DNA from: an uncultured Pelagibacteraceae bacterium
Lineage (GTDB): Bacteria > Pseudomonadota > Alphaproteobacteria > Pelagibacterales > Pelagibacteraceae
Reading direction: 5' to 3'
DNA length: 64,000 bases
Assembly (NCBI GenBank): GCA_902537055.1
Contig: CACAZW010000001.1
Location: 149,060-213,059 of the forward strand
Shown piece after piece: positions 10,489-16,338 of this stretch (position 1 is its first letter; each line of letters opens with the position of its first letter). The position numbers and the translations under genes were made by a program. The notes beneath the pieces were generated by a model. That model saw only the letters and a program-made list of their open reading frames with translations, made no database searches and had not been told where the DNA came from.

Positions 10489-10516
10489 TTGAGATATAAA
10501 TTTTAATATATATAAC
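10489..10516 (+). promoter_or_regulatory. Probable native promoter of the original tRNA-Leu(UAA) gene, now driving an orphan 5' half
   Basis: TTGAGA at 10489-10494, a 16-bp spacer and TATAAC at 10511-10516 lie 17 bp before the first tRNA-Leu 5' half. Upstream sequence here differs from that before the other two copies, which agrees with this being the host's original promoter and the others being element-borne. If active it would transcribe the orphan half and read into element A. Confidence 0.5.
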
Positions 10517-10532
10517 GATGAACTTTATAAAT

Positions 10533-10571
10533 GCCCTCGTGGTGAAATTGGTAGACACAAAGGACTTAAAA
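10533..10571 (+). repeat. Orphan 5' half of tRNA-Leu(UAA), copy 1
   Basis: The 39 bases are identical to the first 39 bases of the intact tRNA-Leu at 16250, from the 5' end of the acceptor stem through the anticodon loop. The sequence then diverges completely and no 3' half follows. This copy is probably the left remnant of the original host gene after element A inserted in the anticodon loop. It cannot fold into a tRNA. Confidence 0.95.
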
Positions 10572-10593
10572 TAGTTTGAATTGAGGAATTTAG

Positions 10594-10618
10594 AGTCTTT
10601 AATGGTCCCTAATAGTCT
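10594..10618 (+). repeat. AGTCT-type direct repeats, 10-bp period, left end of element A
   Basis: AGTCT occurs at 10594 and 10614, with a degenerate GGTCC at 10604 between them, so three sites lie at an exact 10-bp period starting about 22 bp after the tRNA half. The equivalent position in element B has three perfect copies. Helical-turn spacing suggests a protein-binding array such as recombinase or directionality-factor arm sites; this is an inference. Confidence 0.7.
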
Positions 10619-10697
10619 AAATCTCTAATAATCATATATCTTTTTAAAATCATTGGATTATTCTTATAGGAAAATATGAATAATAAATTTTGTCAAA

Positions 10698-10717
10698 CTA
10701 GGATCTGTCTAGGATCT
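10698..10717 (+). repeat. Paired 9-bp repeat CTAGGATCT, left end of element A
   Basis: CTAGGATCT at 10698-10706 and 10709-10717, an 11-bp period. The same pair occurs near the right end at 13482-13501. It overlaps the place where a -35 box would lie for the TATAAT at 10733, so it may act both as an end-recognition site and as an operator. Confidence 0.85.
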
Positions 10718-10732
10718 GAATAAATTAAAATA

Positions 10733-10738
10733 TATAAT
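10733..10738 (+). promoter_or_regulatory. TATAAT box just before the first gene of element A
   Basis: A consensus TATAAT ends 6 bases before the ATG at 10745, so a transcript started there would have almost no leader. No consensus -35 is present; the paired CTAGGATCT repeat occupies that region. Element B has the same arrangement at 13782. Confidence 0.45.
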
Positions 10739-10744
10739 TAATTT

Positions 10745-11431
10745 ATGAAAGTTGATGAACGATTATCTTTGTCTATAGATAGGATTGAGTTTTCTAGTGC
10801 AAAAAGCCTTTCTTATAATGCTGACGCACACACATCTATAGATGAAATAAAAGCCAAAGCTATTTGTGTAGATGATGAAAGTGGTAAAGAAAGTATTGCA
10901 GGTGAATTAATAGCTCACCAAGTAGATTTAGCCGAATTAATTAATGATGGAACATCTATAATTTTAACTTTAGATGAGCATAGTCATGAATTATCAGAAT
11001 TTGCTGATTTTTTTTCAAATAATGAAAAAGTTTTTTCAAAAAAAATATATAAAACTTTTAAACTTAAAGAAGACGATATTATGTATGGTGATGATGATGT
11101 TTTAATATTTGATAATCTTTATGTTAATAAGAAATTTAGAGGAAAAGATATTGGCCAGCTATTAATCGAAGCAACTTGCAAAGACTTCAGAAGAGGAGGA
11201 AGATTTGCATTTTTAAAAGTCTATCCTTTACAATTTTCTGGAGCAGATGGCTTTGATGAACTTCCAGATGAAAGGAAGAAGAAAATTTTGAGGGAAAAAG
11301 AAGAGTTTAAAAATAGAAGTTTTGAAGTTTCACAAGAGAAATTAATAAAGTTGTATGAAAAATGTGGCTTCAGACTTATTGATGGTGAGAAAGAATTTAT
11401 GGTAGCTGATTTATTTGAAAAATATTATTAA
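10745..11431 (+). CDS. GNAT-like N-acetyltransferase (element A cargo)
   Basis: A 228-residue protein. The GNAT acetyl-CoA site is visible as LYVNKKFRGKDIGQLL, with R-G-K-D-I-G at 132-137 after a beta strand (LIFDNLYV), and the C-terminal YEKCGFR at 204-210 matches motif B. The first 110 residues are acidic and show no motif I recognise. Substrate unknown. It lies 47 bp upstream of a nuclease-helicase gene in the same direction and both are enclosed by the element's ends, so they may work together, for example as a modification or antitoxin-like partner. That link is an inference. Confidence 0.72.
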   Translation: MKVDERLSLSIDRIEFSSAKSLSYNADAHTSIDEIKAKAICVDDESGKESIAGELIAHQVDLAELINDGTSIILTLDEHSHELSEFADFFSNNEKVFSKKIYKTFKLKEDDIMYGDDDVLIFDNLYVNKKFRGKDIGQLLIEATCKDFRRGGRFAFLKVYPLQFSGADGFDELPDERKKKILREKEEFKNRSFEVSQEKLIKLYEKCGFRLIDGEKEFMVADLFEKYY

Positions 11432-11478
11432 TGAGAAATTGTTTAAAATATTGAAAAAACTTCCTTTATAATTAATTT

Positions 11479-13458
11479 ATGACGGCATTTTATTTTGATC
11501 AAATAGAAAACTTTTTAAATAAAAAAACTAACGAAATAGTTGGAATTTTATCTGATAAACAAACTAGATCTATGGATTTAAATCCTAAACAGAATGATTC
11601 CTGGAGGTTACAAATTGATCTGTTTAAAGAAAATTTTAATAAAATAGAAAATATAAAAGAAAATTCTATATTAATTGAATATCCTCTATTACGTTTATCA
11701 AGAAGATTAGATACTATAATCATAATTAAGAATTTAATTTTCTTAATTGAATTCAAAAAAAGCAACGAATTTTCTTCTACAGATAAAAAACAAGTTGAAG
11801 ACTATGCCACTAATCTAAAATATTTTCACAAAGATAGTGATGGTCGATTAATTATACCTATACTTTTTGCCAGTGATGCTGACAAAAAAGAAAATTCATA
11901 TGATGTAAGTGAAAATATTGCTCATACACTTTATGCAAATGGTGAAAACCTTTATGAAATAATTGAAGAAGCTCAGAAAAGGTTTGAAAATGATACAAAT
12001 CTTATTGACCCTAAAGCATGGAATGAGTCAGATTATTGCCCTGTACCGAATATTATTGAGGCAGCTAGCTTACTGTTTTCAGGTCATAATGTGAGAGAAA
12101 TAGCTAGTTCCAAATCTAGTACTAAAAATATAGTTGAAACTACAGAGGCTTTAATTGAAATTATTAATGAGTCAAAAAAAAATAATCATAAGTCGATTTG
12201 TTTTGTAACTGGAGTGCCTGGGTCTGGCAAAACATTAACAGGCTTAAATGCCATACATGATGAAAGATTTGTGGAAGAGATAAAGGGTATTTACTTAACT
12301 GGCAACCTTCCATTAGCAAGAGTCTTAGAGGCATCACTATGGAAATCTTATGCAAAGCAAAATAATCTAACTAAAGATAAAGCAATTAATGCTTTAAAAT
12401 CAAGAATTCAAACTGTAAATAATTTTTTACAAGAATATCAGAATAGATCTAAAAATGCACCACATGAACATGTAGTTGTTTTTGATGAAGCACAAAGAGC
12501 GTGGGATGCAAACAAGGGTAAAAGTAAATTTGATTATGAAATTTCTGAACCTGAAATGTTTTTAAGATTGATGGAAAGGCACAATGATTGGGCAGTGATA
12601 ATAGCACTGGTAGGTAATGGACAAGAAATCAATACAGGTGAAAGAGGCCTTATAGATTGGGGACATTCATTAAATGAAAGAGCTAATAATAATGAGAAGA
12701 AATGGAAAATTTATATTTCACCTGAAATGCTTAATAAGTCCTCAGATTTTACCTTTAGCAAATTGGTTGAAGCTGATAATGAAAAAAATTTAGATTTGAT
12801 CGAAAATAAATATCTTAACTTACCAGTAAGTGTTCGAGCAATTCAAAATGAAAAAGGTATAGAATTTATAAATTCAGTACTAGATGAAAAACATAATAAA
12901 ATTATGCCATCTGAAGTTAAGTCGCTACCAATATATTTAACTAGATCTTTAGAGAAAATGAGATCACATTTAAAAAACAAAGTAATTGGAACTCAAAGAT
13001 GTGGATTGATATCTAGTTCTGATGCAGTTAATAGATTAAGACCTTATGGTTTAGGTGTATCCTTGTATGCCAACACAAGTTCAGAGTTTATTAATTATTA
13101 TTTGGATGATGTTGAAAATTACAAATCTAGTAATTCTTTAGAAACAACAGTTAACGAATATACTTGTCAGGGACTAGAGTTAGATTATAGCGGAGTATGT
13201 TGGGGCTTTGATTTTACATGGTCTAATAAAGAAAATTCATGGACCTATAGAAAAGCTAGAGGAAATGGATGGCAAAACGTTCACAAGGATGACGTAAAAC
13301 AATTTCTTAAAAATAGATATAGGGTTTTATTAACAAGATTTAGACATGGTATGGTGATTTGGGTTCCAGAAGGTGATGACAAAGATAAAACCAGGCCAAA
13401 TAAAATGATCGATGATACTTTTAATCTTTTAAAAAGTTTTGGTTTAAAGGAATTATAA
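11479..13458 (+). CDS. PD-(D/E)xK nuclease-SF1 helicase fusion, DUF2075-like (element A cargo)
   Basis: A 659-residue protein. The N-terminal part has a PD-(D/E)xK-like site with Asp78 (RRLDTI) and Glu91-x-Lys93 (LIEFKK). The helicase core shows Walker A GVPGSGKT at 245-252, Walker B VVVFDEAQRAW with DEAQ at 336-339, the GNGQEIN loop near 387, and late motifs VNEYTCQGLELD near 553 and RVLLTRFRHGMVIWVP near 618. This is the layout of DUF2075-type proteins. Nucleic-acid-processing ATPases fused to nucleases are frequent in defence cargo, so an antiviral role is plausible but not shown. No membrane segment or signal peptide is seen. Confidence 0.8.
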   Translation: MTAFYFDQIENFLNKKTNEIVGILSDKQTRSMDLNPKQNDSWRLQIDLFKENFNKIENIKENSILIEYPLLRLSRRLDTIIIIKNLIFLIEFKKSNEFSSTDKKQVEDYATNLKYFHKDSDGRLIIPILFASDADKKENSYDVSENIAHTLYANGENLYEIIEEAQKRFENDTNLIDPKAWNESDYCPVPNIIEAASLLFSGHNVREIASSKSSTKNIVETTEALIEIINESKKNNHKSICFVTGVPGSGKTLTGLNAIHDERFVEEIKGIYLTGNLPLARVLEASLWKSYAKQNNLTKDKAINALKSRIQTVNNFLQEYQNRSKNAPHEHVVVFDEAQRAWDANKGKSKFDYEISEPEMFLRLMERHNDWAVIIALVGNGQEINTGERGLIDWGHSLNERANNNEKKWKIYISPEMLNKSSDFTFSKLVEADNEKNLDLIENKYLNLPVSVRAIQNEKGIEFINSVLDEKHNKIMPSEVKSLPIYLTRSLEKMRSHLKNKVIGTQRCGLISSSDAVNRLRPYGLGVSLYANTSSEFINYYLDDVENYKSSNSLETTVNEYTCQGLELDYSGVCWGFDFTWSNKENSWTYRKARGNGWQNVHKDDVKQFLKNRYRVLLTRFRHGMVIWVPEGDDKDKTRPNKMIDDTFNLLKSFGLKEL

Positions 13459-13481
13459 TATTATAGGATATTATGGGATAA

Positions 13482-13501
13482 CTAGGATCTCTCTAGGATC
13501 T
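13482..13501 (+). repeat. Paired 9-bp repeat CTAGGATCT, right end of element A
   Basis: CTAGGATCT at 13482-13490 and 13493-13501, with 11-bp period, identical to the left-end pair at 10698-10717. It is preceded by GGATAA, also found before the right-end pair of element B at 16142. The intergenic stretch 13459-13794 (336 bp) holds this repeat, a tRNA promoter, the second tRNA half and the left end of element B. Confidence 0.85.
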
Positions 13502-13536
13502 ATGAAGATAAAATAAAAAAAATTTACTTATTCATC

Positions 13537-13565
13537 TTGTTCAATTATAAATTATGGCATAAACA
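13537..13565 (+). promoter_or_regulatory. Element-borne tRNA-Leu promoter, right end of element A
   Basis: TTGTTC at 13537-13542, a 17-bp spacer and TAAACA at 13560-13565, 18 bp before the second tRNA half. It aligns without gaps with the promoter of the intact tRNA-Leu at 16203-16231 and differs from the sequence before copy 1, so it travelled with the element. Confidence 0.55.
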
Positions 13566-13583
13566 CTCATGAAAATAACTCAT

Positions 13584-13622
13584 GCCCTCGTGGTGAAATT
13601 GGTAGACACAAAGGACTTAAAA
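13584..13622 (+). repeat. Orphan 5' half of tRNA-Leu(UAA), copy 2
   Basis: Thirty-nine bases identical to the start of the tRNA-Leu at 16250, ending in the anticodon loop and followed by unrelated sequence. It was probably supplied by element A to rebuild the tRNA gene and was later separated from the 3' half by element B. Confidence 0.95.
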
Positions 13623-13645
13623 AACATAGGGTAGAGTAAATTTAT

Positions 13646-13670
13646 AGTCTCACACAGTCTCATATAGTCT
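13646..13670 (+). repeat. Three AGTCT direct repeats, 10-bp period, left end of element B
   Basis: AGTCT at 13646, 13656 and 13666, exactly one per 10 bp, starting 24 bp after the tRNA half. The same motif and spacing occur at the equivalent place in element A with one degenerate copy. Likely a protein-binding array. Confidence 0.8.
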
Positions 13671-13744
13671 TAAATCCCATTAAATTCTAAATTTTAAAAA
13701 AACTTTAATTATTTTTATTGCAATATGAATTATAAATTCTACCA

Positions 13745-13764
13745 AACTAGAAATTAACTAGAAA
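13745..13764 (+). repeat. Paired 9-bp repeat AACTAGAAA, left end of element B
   Basis: AACTAGAAA at 13745-13753 and 13756-13764 with 11-bp period. The same pair recurs at 16146-16165 at the other end. Position, spacing and the CTAG core match the element A repeat, but the outer bases differ. Confidence 0.85.
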
Positions 13765-13781
13765 CTAAAGAGATGAAATAA

Positions 13782-13787
13782 TATAAT
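13782..13787 (+). promoter_or_regulatory. TATAAT box just before the first gene of element B
   Basis: A consensus TATAAT ends 7 bases before the ATG at 13795. The paired AACTAGAAA repeat lies about 17 bp upstream, where a -35 box would be. The layout repeats that of element A, so the repeat may control cargo expression. Confidence 0.45.
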
Positions 13788-13794
13788 TTTAATA

Positions 13795-14961
13795 ATGAAA
13801 AAAATTTTGTTATTTATTTTTTTAATTTTACCAACGTTTGCCAACAGTTTTGACGAACACTATAGATTCGATCACTGGGCTTATGAAAGAATTATGTTTG
13901 GAAAAACTGAAAGTCGTGAAGAAGCAAAAAAACTTTTAGACAGTTATAAACTTAATAATCTTGAGGTAAGAGATACAAATAAACCTTATTTAGGAGCTAT
14001 AATAGATGGTCATGCACATCCTAGAAAATCCACCGGAAGAGCTTTAGATATAGGTACTGAGTATTTCATAGAAGATTTGCCAATGTTAACAAATAAGGCA
14101 AATGTTTTTATGTCTGTAATTATGGGAACTCCAAATACTTACAAATCAGAAGATAATTGGAATTATTATTATGATTTTGCTGCAGAGCATCAGAATGTTT
14201 TAACTAATTGTCATTCCAATTTTATTGGAATGTCAGCAAATAAAAAAAAATATAAGAACTCAGAAGTTAATAAAGAGTTTAAAGAAACTATTAAAAGATT
14301 TAAAAAAGGACAATGTTATGGATTGGGAGAAGCTGGACTAGTTCACTATAATAAAAAGAAAAAAAATCCCCCTTATGGTGGGTATCAACCGCAATTAGAT
14401 TTAGATCTTAAGCACCCAATTATTGATAAGGCGTTCGAATTTGTCAATGAACACCGTATGCCGATTAATTTACACCTGGAGCCTTTTCATGAAATAGATG
14501 GGATAGATAGATTAACAGAGTTTAAAAATTTTTATAAAAAAAAATGTGAAAAATACCCCAACGCAAAAATTGTGATAGCTCATACAGGAATGATGCCAAC
14601 AAAAGACCTTGAAGAAATTTTTGATTATTGTCCTAATACATATACTGACTGGAAAATAGCATTTCATTGGTCTTCTCTTTGGGGCTTTGAGGATTTGCAT
14701 ATCCCAAATGATTATAGATTTAAATTACATGAGGTTTGGGCAAAATCGATGGAAAAATATTCCGATAGATATTTTTTTGGTTCTGATCATAAATTAGGTA
14801 AAAGCCCAGCACATGATGTTTTTGTTGAACACTATATGAAGCATGTTCGTTTGATGATTGGATCTTTAAGCCCAGATGTACAAGAAAAGATTGCATATAA
14901 AAATGCAGCTAAACTTTTTAAAATTAATCTTAATCAACCTTTAATTGTTGGCAAACAATAA
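13795..14961 (+). CDS. Exported amidohydrolase-family protein (element B cargo)
   Basis: A 388-residue protein with an N-terminal signal peptide (MKKILLFIF..., cleavage probably near residue 18). The metal-dependent amidohydrolase pattern is visible: DGHAHP at 71-76, GLGEAG with Glu179, a histidine in NLHLEP near 227, IAHTG with His263, and GSDHK with Asp331. Amidohydrolases of this type hydrolyse or decarboxylate small carbon substrates; the substrate here is unknown. A signal peptide is unusual for the family and points to a periplasmic role. It ends 3 bp before the next gene, also exported, so they are probably one operon. Confidence 0.75.
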   Translation: MKKILLFIFLILPTFANSFDEHYRFDHWAYERIMFGKTESREEAKKLLDSYKLNNLEVRDTNKPYLGAIIDGHAHPRKSTGRALDIGTEYFIEDLPMLTNKANVFMSVIMGTPNTYKSEDNWNYYYDFAAEHQNVLTNCHSNFIGMSANKKKYKNSEVNKEFKETIKRFKKGQCYGLGEAGLVHYNKKKKNPPYGGYQPQLDLDLKHPIIDKAFEFVNEHRMPINLHLEPFHEIDGIDRLTEFKNFYKKKCEKYPNAKIVIAHTGMMPTKDLEEIFDYCPNTYTDWKIAFHWSSLWGFEDLHIPNDYRFKLHEVWAKSMEKYSDRYFFGSDHKLGKSPAHDVFVEHYMKHVRLMIGSLSPDVQEKIAYKNAAKLFKINLNQPLIVGKQ

Positions 14962-14964
14962 AAA

Positions 14965-16098
14965 ATGAAAAAAATTCTTTTAACTTTATTTGGCATATTT
15001 TTATGCTTATCTGCTGAAGCAAAAGTTAAATCTAAAGATATATCTTTTCCTAAACATTTTTATACAGATAAGATTAAATCATGCTCATATGTGGGTGGTG
15101 AGACTTTTAAATCTAAATATAAAAAAGCTAGAATTGAAAGCTTAATACGTTTAGATTGGATGAGTGAATGGGCGCTGGGAAATTCTAGAAGTGTAAATCA
15201 CTTAAATCTAACTGGTCCAATGAGCATGTTTGCTGTTGCTACCCATAATGCAATTGGTAATAATGATAAAACTGACATTGATGTTGCTAAAGGAATATTG
15301 ATTAAAATAGCTAAAGCAAATGTTTTATTAGATACAATCGGTAAAGAAGAGTTAAAAAAGAAACCAAAATGTTGGAAAGATGGAAATCCCGAGGCACCTT
15401 GCTGGTATCATGCATATGAATTTGCACGGGATGCTTTTACAAATTATTTGCTGATAGCAATTTATCTTAAAGATTACTTAAGTGATAAAGAAATTAAAAT
15501 TGTTAACAAGTATATTAAAAAAATGCATAAAAAATTTATTAAGCCTGAAGAATTTTTAGAGAAAGAAAAAGGATTTTATGCAATGGGAAACGGAGGAATT
15601 CCAAACTTAGCTTATGCTCATTGGACAAACAATAAAAAACTAGCAGCAAAAGAATTCAATTTTAGATTTAAAAATATAGAGGAAGTGTTTTATGATGATG
15701 GCTATATCAATAATAATTCTTTTAGAGGGTTTCGAGCCTTATGGTATCACTCTTATGGTTTAAATTCAGCTTTAGGATACATCTATTTAGCTAAAAATTG
15801 GGGGGCTAAAGTTCCAGACCTAGTTATGAATAGAATTACTAAAGCAGCAGAAGTATTAAATTTAGGGATCACTGATTATGAAAGTTTCTCCTCAAGAAAA
15901 TACGATGGTAAGCAAAAAAATAATCAATATAAAAAACATAATGCTAGAAAGCACACACATCAAGAGGCTTTAGCTATTGATACCTTAATGGAAATGGTAA
16001 CTGGAATAAAACATGAAAAAGATATTACTTATTTAGCCAAAAGACCAAAGTATGGCATAGACAATCTAATTGGATTTAATGCTAATTGTATAAAATGA
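14965..16098 (+). CDS. Exported alpha/alpha-toroid, polysaccharide-lyase-like protein (element B cargo)
   Basis: A 377-residue protein with a signal peptide (MKKILLTLFGIFLCLSAEA, residues 1-19). The middle and C-terminal parts are helical, and the NNNSFRGFRALWYHSYGLN stretch at 249-267 followed by an LGYIYLA helix resembles the catalytic groove of alginate-lyase-type (alpha/alpha) toroids with a conserved Asn/Arg/His/Tyr set. Cysteines at 40, 137 and 146 could form disulfides in the periplasm. A polysaccharide lyase role is a guess from this pattern; the protein may be a non-catalytic relative. It follows the exported amidohydrolase by 3 bp. Confidence 0.5.
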   Translation: MKKILLTLFGIFLCLSAEAKVKSKDISFPKHFYTDKIKSCSYVGGETFKSKYKKARIESLIRLDWMSEWALGNSRSVNHLNLTGPMSMFAVATHNAIGNNDKTDIDVAKGILIKIAKANVLLDTIGKEELKKKPKCWKDGNPEAPCWYHAYEFARDAFTNYLLIAIYLKDYLSDKEIKIVNKYIKKMHKKFIKPEEFLEKEKGFYAMGNGGIPNLAYAHWTNNKKLAAKEFNFRFKNIEEVFYDDGYINNNSFRGFRALWYHSYGLNSALGYIYLAKNWGAKVPDLVMNRITKAAEVLNLGITDYESFSSRKYDGKQKNNQYKKHNARKHTHQEALAIDTLMEMVTGIKHEKDITYLAKRPKYGIDNLIGFNANCIK

Positions 16099-16145
16099 AA
16101 AAACTTTTTCGGATCGTGATACTGGGTTCTGGGACTTTATAGGAT

Positions 16146-16165
16146 AACTAGAAACAAACTAGAAA
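16146..16165 (+). repeat. Paired 9-bp repeat AACTAGAAA, right end of element B
   Basis: AACTAGAAA at 16146-16154 and 16157-16165, 11-bp period, the same pair as at the left end of element B. Aligned to the right end of element A without gaps, these 20 bp differ at about half the positions while the next 78 bp differ at only seven. Confidence 0.85.
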
Positions 16166-16202
16166 CCAGAGAGATAAAATAAAAAAATTTTACTTATTAA
16201 AC

Positions 16203-16231
16203 TTGTTCAATTATAAATATTAGCATAAATA
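16203..16231 (+). promoter_or_regulatory. Promoter of the intact tRNA-Leu(UAA), element-derived
   Basis: TTGTTC at 16203-16208, 17-bp spacer and TAAATA at 16226-16231, 18 bp before the tRNA. It is nearly identical to the promoter at the right end of element A (13537-13565), which indicates that the functional tRNA-Leu is now driven by a promoter brought by the element. Confidence 0.6.
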
Positions 16232-16249
16232 CTCATGAAAATAACTCAT

Positions 16250-16335
16250 GCCCTCGTGGTGAAATTGGTAGACACAAAGGACTTAAAATCCTTGCCCTTT
16301 TGGGAGTGCCAGTTCGAGTCTGGCCGAGGGCACCA
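16250..16335 (+). tRNA. tRNA-Leu (anticodon UAA)
   Basis: An 86-base class II tRNA with encoded CCA. Acceptor stem GCCCTCG pairs with CGAGGGC at 16325-16331, the anticodon stem AAGGA/TCCTT encloses the loop CTTAAAA (anticodon TAA), a long variable arm follows, and the T loop is TTCGAGT. The first 39 bases are identical to the two orphan halves upstream, so the gene is a chimera of an element-supplied 5' half and the host 3' half. nadK begins 3 bases after it. Confidence 0.95.
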
Positions 16336-16338
16336 CTA

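Larger units (their letters stand above)
10573..13622 (+). mobile_element. Element A: putative non-autonomous tRNA-Leu-inserted element (about 3.05 kb)
   Basis: The element lies between two identical 39-base tRNA-Leu 5' halves. The left end has three AGTCT-type sites at 10-bp period (10594-10618) and a paired CTAGGATCT repeat (10698-10717). The right end repeats the CTAGGATCT pair (13482-13501), then has about 80 bp with a tRNA promoter and a new tRNA 5' half. Cargo is a GNAT protein and a nuclease-helicase. No integrase, transposase or replication gene is visible. Limits are set at the end of the host 5' half and the end of the supplied 5' half. The mobile nature is inferred from architecture. 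Confidence 0.75.
13623..16288 (+). mobile_element. Element B: putative non-autonomous tRNA-Leu-inserted element (about 2.67 kb)
   Basis: Second tandem element, with the same architecture as element A but different cargo and a different end repeat. Three AGTCT sites (13646-13670) and paired AACTAGAAA (13745-13764) mark the left end. Paired AACTAGAAA (16146-16165), the replacement tRNA promoter and the 39-base tRNA 5' half mark the right end, which joins the host 3' half to give an intact tRNA-Leu. It carries two genes for exported proteins and no recombinase. Mobility is inferred from architecture. Confidence 0.75.

Noticed and set aside
10533..13622. Orphan tRNA halves as split tRNAs to be joined in trans
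   Set aside because: No separate 3' half is present in the window apart from the one already in the intact tRNA-Leu, and the surrounding repeats favour integration scars.
16300..16338. Upstream extension of nadK into tRNA-Leu
   Set aside because: The 13 extra codons are tRNA sequence; ATG at 16339 gives a normal family start.
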